DNA from: Ramazzottius varieornatus
Taxonomy: Eukaryota > Tardigrada > Eutardigrada > Parachela > Ramazzottiidae
NCBI GenBank assembly: GCA_001949185.1
Contig: BDGG01000019.1
Location: 399,231-463,230, forward strand
Reading direction: 5' to 3'
DNA: 64,000 nucleotides
Shown here: in pieces, positions 36,940 to 48,072 of the stretch
How the letters are laid out: every line of letters starts with the position of its first letter
Position numbering within the stretch: the stretch's first letter is position 1
Made by a program: the position numbers and the translations under genes
Notes under the pieces: model-generated
Told to the model about the DNA's origin: nothing
What the model saw: the letters and a program-made list of their open reading frames with translations, nothing else
Database searches by the model: none

Positions 36940-39900
36940 ATGTCCGTCTCGGTGATGTCGACTGAACCAGCAGAGGAAGCCATGTTCTCCATGGCCGGTA
37001 TCATGTTAGATTTTGACAGCGTCAGCTTGGCCTCTCGAACACCTTCTCCTCCGACGAGCGCTTCACCGACGGGTCGACGAAGCAATTCTCCACTGACTAA
37101 GCAGCGTATGGAGGTACTGTAATTATTTAATTTTCCGAACCGTTTTCGAGTTAATCCGGGTCGAGTGTGGTGCGCGACTTGATCGAGGTCGAATTTGGTG
37201 CGCGATTTGATCTGAGGTCTTTTGTGTTTTCAGAGCATCAGCGAAGAAGCTCCACCGGTGGAAGTGACCGTCGTCCAGCTTCTGCCCGATTTCGACGGGA
37301 GTCTCGAAGACATGGTTTTTGCTGATCCAGTCAGTTACACGGAAGAAGAGTTGTCGAACCTACAGACGGAATTTACGATAGACGATTCCCTCGGTGCTGA
37401 AATGGCCCAGTTCGAGACCGGTGGCGGTGGCTTCATTCCACCGTGTCTGCTGCAGAAAATTGTGGATAGTACCGACGATGTCGAAAGTTTGGACCCCGAG
37501 AAGGCCAAAAAATGCTTTCAGCCGGTTCTGCTGAGCGAAATGTCGTCCAGGTAATTAATGATGCCTTCCAGCTTGCACATACTGTCTTGAGATAATTGCC
37601 TATTCATCAAGATGTTTGTTTACAATTTAATGGATTCACGAGACTTTTGCTCACTAGAGTAGTGCCAAATGCCGTGAAATCTTTGCGCATTTTGCAAAGT
37701 TATTCCAAAGCTTTTTTTGGTACACTTTGAACCGGTGCGCGAGTTGATTTGGGTGCTGTGGTCGTTAACTTGGATCCACTCGCGCAGTGGGTGGGTTGTT
37801 TTGCTGGCATGGTGCGCGGCTTTTGTGGACTGGACGAGGTCTCGTGTTGTTTCTGTACAGTTAGGCACTCTGGAATGTTTTCGTCGTGCTCAAATTTTGC
37901 TTTTTGTTTGTTTTTACAGTCTGTCGATGACAAAGGAAGGGTTCATCCGGATGAACGATTACAAAATTTCCTTCGACTCTATGGGCGGCGGAAGGCTGAG
38001 CGAAGTTCGCGTGGCATTCAACGAACGTGACCAGCAGCAGTACGCCGTCAAGATCTTATCGAAGAAAAAACTGCAAACATACAATCTGCTGTTAAGGTAA
38101 TCCCTTTTGAATACTCTGGAATTCTTGATGAAGACTCTGACACGACTGAACGACGATTCTCACGCTGTGGGAATATTTTAGGGCATTTTAAGTTAAACGA
38201 GCTTGAGCACCCTCATTACCTGGTGCACTCGATGATGTGTTGTGCACAGCGAGTACCCCACTTTATGGAGGTCAATTATGTTTGGGTTCGATCTCCCCTA
38301 GAGTGTGATCTTCTTTTACGCCAAAATTTACGGGGAACCAAATTGCGTAATGTGCTTTGCAGGACATCACGAAATCCTCTGGAGGAAGCTTACCGGGAAA
38401 TCGGTATCTTGCAAAAGCTAAATCACCCGAACATTATCCAGCTGGTGGAGGTCGTGGACAAGCCCGACGACGACAACATTTACATAGTCTTTGAGCTTTT
38501 GGATCAGGCTCTGATGGATCTTCCCACGGGTATGTCGCTTTCATTTTGCTAAGTACCAACAAATGCTTGCTTTCTGTCCGCTTCTTGTTTAAATACCCTG
38601 GATGCATATTGAAGATCAGTGTCACGCAATCTGACACGTGCATGTGTTGTGCCTTATACCCTTTATCACTTTTGCCAAATGTGGAGCGTGAATTAGGTCT
38701 TGAATAATCACGAGCTCCTTTTTGTGCTGTCACAGAATCTCCCTTCTCCGAAGACGAAGCCAGGAAGTTCTTCGTGGAAATCCTCCGAGGAGTCGAACAT
38801 CTTCACTCGAACAAGATCGTTCATCGTGATCTGTGAGTTTGATTTCCGTGAAACATGAAGTAATAGAAACTGGAGCTCGGAAAACATACTCAACGAGATC
38901 GTTTTTCTAAGTGACGCACGCTTTCAACGTTGTTGGCTGAACGGATGCGCCACTTGGTAAAATGATCCTGTCAAGTTCCTGTTTAGCTCCAAAATATTTT
39001 AGTGACGGAAAAGGGCGATTGGTTTGCTATTTTGAAACTGCCAGAGAATTTTCCCATATTTTCAGAACGTGATATTTGAGTGAAACTTTTGTTTGCGTTG
39101 AAACCTTGGGCTGTTTACCATGTCCGTAAAATTTATTTCTATCTGCAGCAAACCCGACAACATGCTATTGAGCAAAAAAGGTGTCGTAAAGATTGCAGAC
39201 TTCGGCTTTGCGGATAATCTTCCAGATAACGAAGCAGACGACTCAGAGTCCGACAACGATGTCAACTGCGAGTTCGTCAGTGCAGTTCACGGAACACCGG
39301 CCTTCACGGTAAATTTCTGCTCTGGTTAGAAATCTCTACCGCTGGTTTCCGTTAGCGTTACGAGTACGGTAGTTCGTGGTCTGATCAATATTTTTGGGAG
39401 CTCGGCAAATGGAAATCACAGGACTGGTTTCCCAAGGGGCGCACATGTTCGGTCTCATTGGCTGAAAGCGTACGCCACTTCAAATAACGATCTTATCGAG
39501 CTTATCTTCCCAGGTGACGCACTTTTCCAGTATTGTTACCTGGAAGCGTGCGCTTGTCTTGTCGAGTCTGTCAACTTAGGTCTTATTTCTATGATGTTTT
39601 TGTTTCATCATAGCCTCCGGAATGCCTTCGGCAACGCAAGCATCCCGTTTGCGCTTTTCCCCTGGATCTCTGGTCTCTCGGCATCACCCTCTACGCGTTG
39701 GTGGTCGGTGACGTGCCCTACAAAGGCGACACGATGCCGGCACTGTTCCAGGCCATCCGTACAGCCAGCGTCGAGTACCCACCACAGATTGAGCTGTCAA
39801 CAGCACTCAAAGAGCTCATTTCGCGCCTGTTGGACAAGAACCCGTCCACACGCATCCGCATGGAGGACGTTCAGGCTCATCCGTGGCTGCAAATGGGACG

Positions 39901-40003
39901 GGATGCGGATGTTGACGGGCAGACTGGTGAGAGCCTAGTCACGAAGAACGAAGGCCTCCACACGGTCATTCCACGCCCGGAAAACGATCATGTGCGCTCG
40001 TGA
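36940..40003 (+). CDS. Ca2+/calmodulin-dependent protein kinase kinase-like Ser/Thr kinase
   Basis: CaMKKs phosphorylate CaMKI, CaMKIV, AMPK and Akt in the cytoplasm and nucleus. Exons: 36850 (coding from ATG 36940)-37113, 37234-37550, 37920-38096, 38363-38529, 38736-38832, 39149-39308, 39614-40003; 493 aa, phases consistent. Kinase landmarks: Gly loop GGGRLSEV, YAVKILSKKK (catalytic Lys), EEAYREIGILQKLNHPNII (alphaC Glu), IVHRDLKPDNML, KIADFGFAD, GTPAFTPPE (PPE in place of APE), DLWSLGITLYALVVGDVPY, RLLDKNPSTRI. The KILSKKK start, linker and HPNIIQLVEVVDKPDDDNIY hinge match CaMKK. The long Arg-Pro insert of CaMKK is reduced to about 12 residues (QTYNLLLRTSRN), and the protein stops about 35 residues after the catalytic core, without the autoinhibitory and calmodulin-binding helix. 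The N-terminus is Ser/Pro-rich and acidic. Confidence 0.82.
38890..38995. repeat. GTGGCGCAC hairpin in a CaMKK intron
   Basis: TTTCTAAGTGACGCACGC pairs with GGATGCGCCACTTGGTAAAA; outer arms CTCAACGAGATCG and GATCCTGTCAAGTTCCTG. Lies between the exon ending HRDL and the exon starting KPDN. Confidence 0.8.
39405..39580. repeat. GTGGCGCAC hairpin, two units in the last CaMKK intron
   Basis: TTTCCCAAGGGGCGCACATG pairs with GCGTACGCCACTTC; second unit TTCCCAGGTGACGCACTTTT with GAAGCGTGCGCTTGTC. Preceded by GGGAGCTCGGCAAAT, the complete left outer arm. Confidence 0.8.
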
Positions 40004-41441
40004 AGAAAAAAAGACTTCATGCGCGTTGCGTGACTCTTTTGTACAACAGTTCAATTTGAGGCATTGTACAGAGTTTGCTGAAAAGCCTTCGCGCGGTTGA
40101 ATTTTGATCAGAGAAGGTGACACATTTGAGCACAAGAAGAGAAGACGGTTTTACGGTTCATGAATCATGATTAAATTTTCCAAAATGTTCTGGATCCATT
40201 TTAGTTGTACATTGCATAGCCGTTTTTTCTTGTTTTTTTCATTCTGCCAAAACCAAAGGTTTTCACAGCGTATCCCTTCTGCTAGCTTTTGTTTCTCCTT
40301 CCTGTACACTTTCCCTCATTTTTAGCTTTGAATAATGAAATTTCCCTGAAATTTTCATGCAGGTTCCATCTTCACTTTACTCATCCTGCATAACAGTTAC
40401 TGCAAAAAACAACAACAGAATTTTTGACCTTGGACAAATAGTCAGCGACAAGAGATCACAGGAATTGGGAGTCCGGCAAACGAAACGTACAAGACCGTTG
40501 CAGAAAGTGGCGCACGCTGACAGCCAATAACAATGTAAGCATGCGCCAACTGACGTAGCGATCTTGGACGTTTTGTTTACCATCCTCCTTCAACCGGCGC
40601 ACGTCTCCAGCCAGTAACAATAAAAGCGTGCGCCACTTGAGATCTCGTGCGGCACTTCAGATCTCTCGATTGCCGCCTCCCAGTTGTTGAATGAAGGGCT
40701 CTGTCGCTTCGGTTCTGACAGGAACCTTCGTGGTTAGACATAGATAGTCTTTCGCGGTTTGAAGTTCCTCACGTGAGATGCCTGGAGGCAGCATGAGGTG
40801 GTGTTGTAGCCAGCAAGCTGTGTAGTGTACTGTGGTACGTGATGCTACAGATTGACGGTCCGTGGCACAGGCAGTAGGTTCTCGGCGATCTTTGAGAATA
40901 CACTCTCTGAATCAGCTAACTAAGTGAGGTGAATGTAAACTTGGCAATGACAGCTCAGAGACTCGGAAGAAAAAAATCAGCTGTCAGCTTGACAATATTT
41001 ACTCTGTGTAGCACGCCATCAGCTGGCTCCACTGTACACCACCACAGTACTAATTCGCTGTTAGCTCATTCGTACACATCCGGAACACTTTATATTTTAC
41101 CCATACATGTACGGATCAACTCTGGGACCTTCCGTTCGATTTATAGATATTGAAGGAAACAGAATTATTTACAAGGAACCTAAGCACAGGTACCAATGCA
41201 GAAAGAAACGGAACATTATTTACAATAAAACGAATATTCTTCCACGCAACTTTACGTATACGCAAGAAAAGAAATAATTCGACTCTATCTATTTTTAGGA
41301 ATTTTTTTCAAATGCACTCTACATTGAGATACGCGAAGATATCATCCATTACGTGCAGTAAGGCAGTACTCTATAACTAGGAACAGATAATGTGACATGT
41401 ACGGCACGCGACCTTGAACTGTCCGGATGCTCCTTCCAGGT
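40004..41441. other. Intergenic stretch after CaMKK
   Basis: No gene found. It contains the hairpin pair at 40480-40690 and otherwise AT-rich sequence with no ordered repeat. CaMKK and the next gene (minus strand) converge on it, so both polyadenylation sites should be here. Confidence 0.5.
40480..40690. repeat. GTGGCGCAC hairpin, two units, intergenic
   Basis: GAAAGTGGCGCACGCTGAC pairs with GCATGCGCCAACTGACG; second unit CAACCGGCGCACGTCTCC with AAAGCGTGCGCCACTTGAG. An extra half arm (GTGCGGCACTTC) follows. Confidence 0.85.
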
Positions 41442-42096
41442 TCAAACGACTTCCCACTTGGCCTCGCCATCATCATTATCGTCATCGCACAGATCATAGC
41501 TTCCCACATCCACCGCGTTGTGGTCCCCCATGGGGAACAGCTCAAAGAAGGCGTCCTCGTCCATATTCAACAGCGCTTCAAGAGGATACTCTTCAGTGGT
41601 CCCGTGACCGTCAGTTCGCTTCTTTCCTTTGGTATGCTTGGTGGCTTTCTGGGCCTTGAGTTGCTCGTACTTGGTCAAGAGGTCCTCCATGTTCAGCTTG
41701 GTGGTACGAGTAGCGGTGGAACGACTAGTGCTGGACTGACGGGACTTGGTCACGTTCTCCTTGCAGTCCGCCAGGAAGTCCCGCAAGGTGGCAGCGCAAG
41801 CTTCTTCGGAGGTCGCTTTGTAGTTTTCCCGAATTTCGTCGCGAAACTTATTTCCTGCAGCCTTCGAATCACCAACCTTCTGTCAACACCAAAATCCACG
41901 TAGGTAAATTCCACCATCGCCCATACATGTCACATGGAAGAACGTGAAAATTACTTCGAAAAACTGCTCGCCCCTTTACCCACGTTTACTATAGCCCAGA
42001 AATCAGAATACTGCTTTTTAATTTATTAGCGACTCCACTTTTCTACGATTAGTCGTACATACACGAACTTACTCGAAAGGCAGTTTTCGCGGTCAT
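41442..42096 (-). CDS. Two-exon protein with acidic C-terminus, function unknown
   Basis: Exon 1, 42096-42073, encodes MTAKTAFR; exon 2, 41879-41442, continues in phase to TGA; 153 aa. The N-terminal half is charged and helical in appearance (AAGNKFRDEIRENYKATSEE), with two cysteines. A Ser/Thr-rich, basic middle (TKSRQSSTSRSTATRTTK) leads to a helix (MEDLLTKYEQLKAQK) and a strongly acidic tail (DLCDDDNDDGEAKWEVV). No signal peptide or membrane segment is visible, so it is probably intracellular. I recognise no family. The short first exon rests only on an ATG followed by a consensus GTAAGT donor and matching phase. Confidence 0.55.
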
Positions 42097-42690
42097 GACT
42101 TCCTTATTTGGGTCCTTTGTCGAAACTCGGGAGGCACAACGGTTCGGTGGGGAGATCAAACTTCTTCAGGGCGCAATATCGCTCCCTAAATGTTAGATCA
42201 CTGCATACTCAGGTCGCTTTCTTCCGACTGGCACTTTCCGCAGTGTCGATCACAACTGATGAGAAAATGTAAAGGCTAAATATAGTACAATTTCCAGAGC
42301 TAAAAATACGACAAAAACACTAGTGAATGCTGAAACTTTTCGTTTATTACTGGATAAAGTATATAGTGATATAAATGTACAACTGACACTGCTGATTTCA
42401 AGTGACGTGGTTTCGAATGTGTATCGGGGACAAAGAAAATCAATGTTGCCTGGTGGATTTTACCAGTCAGCTGTGCGTTTGGCTGCATATCTGCCATGTG
42501 ATGTCATTCACCCATACAGTCGATGGTGTTCTCTCGGTACTTTGTACCGTTGCAACCAAGACAGGGCAGCCATGTTTACATCTCCAAAAGTACAGTAGAG
42601 ATTAGGAGATGGAGAGAAACGTGACCATGCCAAGAGGTGACTCATCTGTCGCTATATTTATGTGGGGCATTCACCATAGAGAAATGGAAT

Positions 42691-42944
42691 ACAGTCCTAC
42701 CTCCGAGATGTGACAATTGCTCCTACTGCGCCCGAATATCAATTCTGCAGAGAGTGCTTGCCAGCACAACACTATCAGCAGATTGACGCCTTGTTCGAGG
42801 TTGACGTGATCAAGGAATCAAGAAGTGTGTTCGATCAGCTGATCGATCTTCTGCAAACAGTGTGGCGAGCAGCCTGGTGAATATATGCGCCGTCCAGAAT
42901 TGAAATCGGGTCTTTGAACTGTCACATCTCGCAGGTAGGACTGT
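42691..42944. mobile_element. Inverted-repeat element with 24-bp arms
   Basis: ACAGTCCTACCTCCGAGATG plus TGAC at 42691-42714 matches the reverse complement of 42921-42944 with one mismatch. About 206 bp lie between the arms, without a supported frame. A further 10-bp-arm hairpin (TGACATCATT / AATGATGTCA) lies just right of it at 42973-43008. Confidence 0.65.
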
Positions 42945-43189
42945 ACCCTATGGACCTTGACATCAATGGAAATGACATCATTGCTGAATATCAAGGGGAA
43001 TGATGTCACATGCCACAGTACATAACCCTGAGCCCATGAAAATTTCACGGAAAAGTCTGCACAGTTTTCTATTAAGCAGTGAAATTTATTGCATCCGACC
43101 CGGATTGTGCTCCAGCTAATTTTAATCGAGTCTTACTTTTCTCCTGTAACAGAAAAGCCCATATTGGTGTGAACGAGCGAGAGTCGACC

Positions 43190-44236
43190 ATGTCGAAGCG
43201 CAAGCTTTATGGCTGCTGCAGGCACCGTCCGTCGAAGTATTCCTACATTGGCAAGTTTTACAAGGCTCCCGAGGATCAAACAGCGTTGGTGAAAATAGTG
43301 GAGGATTTTATCCGGGCTGAATATTTTGACGATGGTATGGATGTGGTTCGGCGCCGTAGAGAACCCTGGGACCACGAACTCGCAAACAGCGCTAGTGTAT
43401 CTTACTCGTTGAACAAGAGGAACCGCTGGAGGCTCGTCGAAGAGCTACCTTCTATAGTTCCCCAAGTTTTGTTCGACGAACCTCCCCTTCGAACCGCGCG
43501 GTCCAAGAAAGGCGGAACCACCGAATATTCGGTGACGGTCAGAGGAACAATCGGGACCTGTCCTCTTTATCAATACTTCTCGGGCATTCCTTACCTGAAA
43601 CGATACCACCCGGTAACATTCTCCAACTGTGTGACATCTGAAACATCAAACACCAAGTTACTTCCGGGAAAGAAGAATTGGTCCAAGAAGGGAAGAAGGA
43701 AAGAAGAACGAACTGACAAGAGCAACCAGGAAGTCGCGGATGACCGATGTGTGATCGGATACTGCATTGGGGTTCCTCCGGAAAAGACCTCGTATGTCTT
43801 CCGGAAAGATCGACATACCTCAGATCGCGACTACAGTCAGCTTGAGTACCATCTACGGAAAAACTCCCCGTCTTCAGGGTACAAGTACAAGGAAGAGGTA
43901 GACGAATATCACATGATGGGTCTTGAGCAGCTGTGGGAACTGCCGATCGAGGGCTCCGACGAAGTGGAAGAAGACACCGCTCGCCTTAACGAGGTTTCTG
44001 TCTACAACATGGAGGACCTGCTGTTAGCCGGAAGAGCACGTCAAGAGCAGCTTACAAAGCGAAAAGCAGGGAAGTTCCCCCTGGACTATGAAGTTATACA
44101 GGATATGGCAGAGTCTTCCGCTTGGGAGGAAGTTGGGGACCTGGGTGGTGAAGGGATCGATACGGGCAGTGTGACCAGCGGTGATAGTTCGTGGGAATTG
44201 ATCAGCTCAGGATGTGACGGCTTTGAGGATGTGTAA
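43190..44236 (+). CDS. Orphan protein, member of a small local duplicate family
   Basis: Single exon, 348 aa, from the ATG at 43190 (context GTCGACCATGTCG) to TAA. An AG acceptor just upstream (TCCTGTAACAG at 43151) suggests a 5' UTR intron. The N-terminal third is the most conserved against the decayed copy downstream: the HxPSKYSYIGKFYKAPED region, FIRAEYFDDGMDVV and SYSLNKRNRWRLVEELP. The middle is basic (KKNWSKKGRRKEERTDK); the C-terminus is acidic with repeated SSAWEEVGDLGG- and SSWELISSG-like elements, and holds FPLDYEVIQD. No signal peptide or membrane span. I recognise no family or catalytic motif. Purifying selection is implied by the conserved blocks shared with the pseudogene, but that is an inference. 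Confidence 0.7.
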   Translation: MSKRKLYGCCRHRPSKYSYIGKFYKAPEDQTALVKIVEDFIRAEYFDDGMDVVRRRREPWDHELANSASVSYSLNKRNRWRLVEELPSIVPQVLFDEPPLRTARSKKGGTTEYSVTVRGTIGTCPLYQYFSGIPYLKRYHPVTFSNCVTSETSNTKLLPGKKNWSKKGRRKEERTDKSNQEVADDRCVIGYCIGVPPEKTSYVFRKDRHTSDRDYSQLEYHLRKNSPSSGYKYKEEVDEYHMMGLEQLWELPIEGSDEVEEDTARLNEVSVYNMEDLLLAGRARQEQLTKRKAGKFPLDYEVIQDMAESSAWEEVGDLGGEGIDTGSVTSGDSSWELISSGCDGFEDV

Positions 44237-44908
44237 TATGACTTTTCGTGCAGAGAACGGGTTTTTTTATCGGCTACAAGGAATGTTTTTCAATGGCCCC
44301 GTGGAGGACTAATTCTTTCTTGTTTCTCGGACGGTACTATAACCACTGACTTTACGTGTCTTGTGCGTACCGGTACTTTGATACTGCAAGTCAAGACTCA
44401 AAAGTCAGTTTCACAATGAAGACAAAAGAAACCTACCAAATGGCGTCGTATCCGATCCTCTCGTCAAGTGGACCACTTCCGCATAGTCAACTGAATTAGT
44501 GTCCCACCTAGAACCCTATCTACTGTATCACAAGATCTCTCTGCCTGAAACGCCGGAAGTAACCGATCAGAACATTCTGTCTGAGTTACAAACGTAGGAG
44601 AACTGTCCGTCTGACGCGGAAATTACCCTCGATAACAGATATTCCAGACAGCTTATCCGAGTCATTCCTGTTCGATAGCTACCATGAGGCGATAGGCACT
44701 TTATTTAAATTTTGCACGTGCCGTGGAATGACATTGTCGCTGCGTTACTCGTCGAAATCAAGTCATACATAACACTTTACTTTAAACGTGTGCGCACTTG
44801 GTTCTGAACTCAATCAGCTGTGGCTACAAGTTCGATTTATTCTACCTTCGATCAAAACTGTTACCTTTGTGGAGAACTGCGTATCGATCGACCCTGGAAG
44901 CATAAACC

Positions 44909-45870
44909 ATGCGGTGGCGAAGGGTTCATGGATGCTACATGCATAACCCCACGAAATCTTCCTGCATTGAAAAGATCTACAAGGTTCAAGAGGATATGAC
45001 AGCTTTCGTGAAAGAGGTAGAAAATTTTATTCAAGCTGAATATTTCGACGATGGAATTGAGGTAATTCAAAGACCTGCACTTCACTGCACTGGCATATCC
45101 TACTCCTTGAACAAACGGAATCGGTGGAAACTGGTCGAGAAACTGCCTGCCGTTGTTCCTAAACTTCGATTCGGCGATCCTTCTGATGGGCAACCTGAAG
45201 CCGGAAACAAGAAACGTAAAGGAAGACTTCCAGCTGAGACTCAGAAATTATACGGTCAGTATTTCCGGGTCGCTTACGACATGCCATTTTTATCATTATT
45301 CCAACATCGCTCATCTCCGACGACCTTCAGTATTCTTTTCTAGCTTCGTGGATAGTAAAGCCGAACAGCGTTATCAAACGCGAGGACGACACAAACGAAA
45401 CCGGCGTCCAGCAGGGTACCAAGAAGATGGCTATCAAGTATCACATTGGGCTTCCTCTGGCAAAGATCTCGTCCATATTCCGTAAAGATCGTCATAGACG
45501 ACGGTCAAGGCTGGAAAGACAAGATGCCTACGAGCTGAGAAAGTGCTCGCCATCCACTGGCTACAAGTACGAGGAGGAAGTAGATGAGTATTATTAGCGG
45601 ATGTCTTACGACGGTCGGGAAGACTTGTGGTACCATGGGGAAGATGAGCCAGAACAAAAACCGAAGCTAGAAATACGAGAAGTTCTCGCTATGTTCTGAA
45701 TGAAATAATGCTGGCCTGTCGGGCTGGCCACCACCGGCGGACTGCAAGGAGGTACCCGCTCGATTACGATGTGGTCCAAACAGTGGACTGTGGAACTTTC
45801 ACAGTCCACTGTTTGGAAGGAACTTGGAAACACTGCCGGCGTCACAGAGCATGCAGTATGACGAAGTTAT
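44909..45870 (+). pseudogene. Decayed paralog of the orphan gene at 43190
   Basis: Three reading frames in turn match the gene upstream. Frame of 44909: SSCIEKIYKVQEDMTAFVKE, FIQAEYFDDGIEVI and SYSLNKRNRWKLVEKLP. Frame of 45153: NYTVSISGSLTTCHFYHYS. Then a further frame: KYHIGLPLAKISSIFRKDRH, GYKYEEEVDEYY followed by TAG, and later RYPLDYDVVQ. At least three frame changes and several in-frame stops rule out a functional product. There is no intron to explain the shifts. The copy is same-strand, about 670 bp beyond the stop of the intact gene, as expected from tandem duplication followed by decay. Confidence 0.8.
45776..45816. repeat. Perfect 17-bp-arm palindrome inside the pseudogene
   Basis: CCAAACAGTGGACTGTG at 45776-45792 is the exact reverse complement of 45800-45816, with the 7-nt spacer GAACTTT. 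It lies where the intact gene encodes the segment after DYEVIQD. Confidence 0.85.
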
Positions 45871-46245
45871 GTATACTGCACTGTGCCGGCGTCAAACTGG
45901 TCTTGATTCCTCCAGTTGGTCTTGATTCAAATTAGCGGAAATTCTGCCCGGTTGCTATCAGTCAAAATGGGCATAATGCTTCCACGTCGTGCTAACGAAG
46001 GGCTGTCCAGTACTGCATTGATTCTCCCTGTATCTCGCTCTTGCCGACTCAACACAAAGCAGCAGTTGACCACTCCCCGCTCGCCTGTGACTCCTTCAGC
46101 TTTTGCCTTTCAGCCCAGAAATTTTCCCAGACACACACTGTATAAAATGTTCCAACTGTCGTGCTTGGAACCATCAGTTTGCAATTTGCATTTTCCGCAA
46201 AGCGCTTGGCAGACCATTTCTTCTGACTTCTGATATTGCGCAAAG

Positions 46246-47777
46246 ATGGCGTCCATCTTGAAAGTTCTCGCCCTACTCGGTAAGCATGTAACTCCACAGC
46301 GAGAAATTACAGAACACAAAACCATGAACATCCCAACGGTGTATTTTGAGTATCACGCTAATTTCTTCCCTTGCTTTCTTTTTAGGAGTGGCATATTGCG
46401 TGTCAGCTGCCGTACCTGTCATAAAGTTCACCGATACCATTGCCACGACGTTGACTCCAGTCGCCATCAATGCCACCACTCTCGTGCCGGAGGTGGTCGT
46501 CCATCGGGAAGCCGAACACGTCCTGCTTGAAACCACCACGGTCGCCTTCGTGAGCACCACCGAGCGTCGTACCACTGTCATCGAGTACTTCACTCAGATC
46601 CTCCGTGGAGACTTCGTCGGTGCCCGCAAGTGCAAGAAAACCAAGGACTGTGGAACCGGCCTGAAGTGTGACATGCTCCTCCATTGGTGTGTCCCGCTTG
46701 ATTCTCCCGCTGCTCGGGAAACCGGTAAGAACTCAAACACAAAAGTTCGTTTAAAACTTCGGACAATCTCAAATTTACCAGTGCGAGAAACTATAGGAAA
46801 AAACCAACAAGAACCTGTATCAAAATTTCTTGCAATCCAGTGTGGATTTTGAGAATATGACTGCGAAAAGCCGACGTGATGATGTCTAGTTGCTCTTTCC
46901 ATGTGAAACTCGAACGGTATCTGCGTTCCCGATTTCCGTAAATTCTAAAAATCGTCGTTGTCGTTGGTCAGAAATGGGACCTCTGCAAATGAATTCCCTT
47001 AGATCGTTTTTCAAAGTGGCGCACGCTTCTGACCAGTAAAAATCGAGAGCAGCGCCACTTCGGAAAACAATCTTTGGGAGTTTGTTTGCCGACGCCCCGA
47101 ATATTCCTGAATATTCCCGAATATTCGCAATTGGAATTCTTATTCCCGATGTTTTCTCAGAGAATGCCTGTACGAAACACGAAGACTGCTCCGAGTGGTA
47201 CCATTGCTGGAACGGCGCTTGCCACTTCTCGGGACCTCGCCACTGCAAGACTAACGCCGACTGCATGCCAGGCTTCCCCGGCCTGAGCTGGGACTGTGTG
47301 GACACCAAGGATCTGGAGAAGGCATGGATCAAGCAGCAGCTGCTGAACCGCACCACGGTCGTCGCTGAACTCAAGCCCGAACGAAACCGAGACCCTCGCA
47401 AGAACAAGGACAAACATCACGATGACCACAGCGGCGAATTGGGATCCACCGAATGGAACGCCATGGGACTTCCCGAAGGAGACTTCCTCACTCACGGACA
47501 CCGATGCTGGGCCCGTAAGTTTCGTTGTCCTACTCTTCAACTTCCATAGGAAATTGAATTTGTCTTACGATAGTTCGCTGGTGAAATACTTCTCGTTGTA
47601 GGTTGCACTGACGATAAGGGCTGCATGAGCATCCGATACCCCAGCGGGCTCTTCACCAACGATACCGACACCTTCGGTTGCTTCTTCAACTACTGCATCC
47701 GTCGTAACTCGTTCATTAGCCTCCCCGTCAACTTCAATTCAACCATCGTCTTCAACGTTACCCGAAATTTCAGTTAG
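46246..47777 (+). CDS. Secreted cysteine-rich protein, function unknown
   Basis: Four exons, 46246-46279, 46386-46724, 47161-47514, 47602-47777, all phase 1 junctions; 300 aa. A signal peptide spans residues 1 to about 19 (MASILKVLALLGVAYCVSA). After a Thr/Val-rich segment with one NAT sequon come three Cys clusters: CKKTKDCGTGLKCDMLLHWC, then CTKHEDCSEWYHCWNGAC with HCKTNADCMPGF, and a C-terminal RCWARCTDDKGCMSIRY with CFFNYC. Spacing in the second cluster resembles EB or Dickkopf/colipase-type modules, but I would not assign a family. The protein ends with several N-glycosylation sequons (NDT, NST, NVT). A basic His/Asp-rich linker (NKDKHHDDHSG) separates the last two clusters. Uniform phase-1 exons suggest modular exon shuffling. 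Confidence 0.75.
46985..47095. repeat. GTGGCGCAC hairpin in intron 2 of the Cys-rich gene
   Basis: TTTCAAAGTGGCGCACGC pairs with GCAGCGCCACTTCGGAAAAC; the outer arm GGGAGTTTGTTTGCCGACGC follows and runs straight into the GAATATTC array. Confidence 0.8.
47099..47127. promoter_or_regulatory. Three tandem GAATATTC palindromes
   Basis: CGAATATTCCTGAATATTCC followed by CGAATATTCG gives three GAAnnTTC units at a 10-bp period, the form of a heat-shock element. It is intronic, 34 bp before exon 3. The match may be fortuitous; no other HSE was noted. Confidence 0.35.
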
Positions 47778-48072
47778 ATTCGCTTGTTCTTATAGCTCAG
47801 AAGCCATGTCGGTACCAAAAATACTCTTCTACCTTAAGCCGTGCTGATCTTTACTGGCTCTGTACGGATGGAAATATAATGATTTGCAAAATAAATATAA
47901 AATTGAAACCACCGTAGATTCGTTCTCCACTTCAAGCTTTGAATCAAAGAACCAAAGCAAGAAATAACAGGGCCGAACGAAAATCTTCTGGTCGTTGGCT
48001 CAGACCGAAGCTCAGAATATACAGAAAAATATTGCCTTGTACCGAAAAGTTTTGATGGCACCGGTGAGCACT

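Noticed and set aside
38270-38300. GGGTTCGATCTCC, a tRNA B-box-like sequence
   Set aside because: No A-box or cloverleaf can be drawn around it and it lies within a CaMKK intron.
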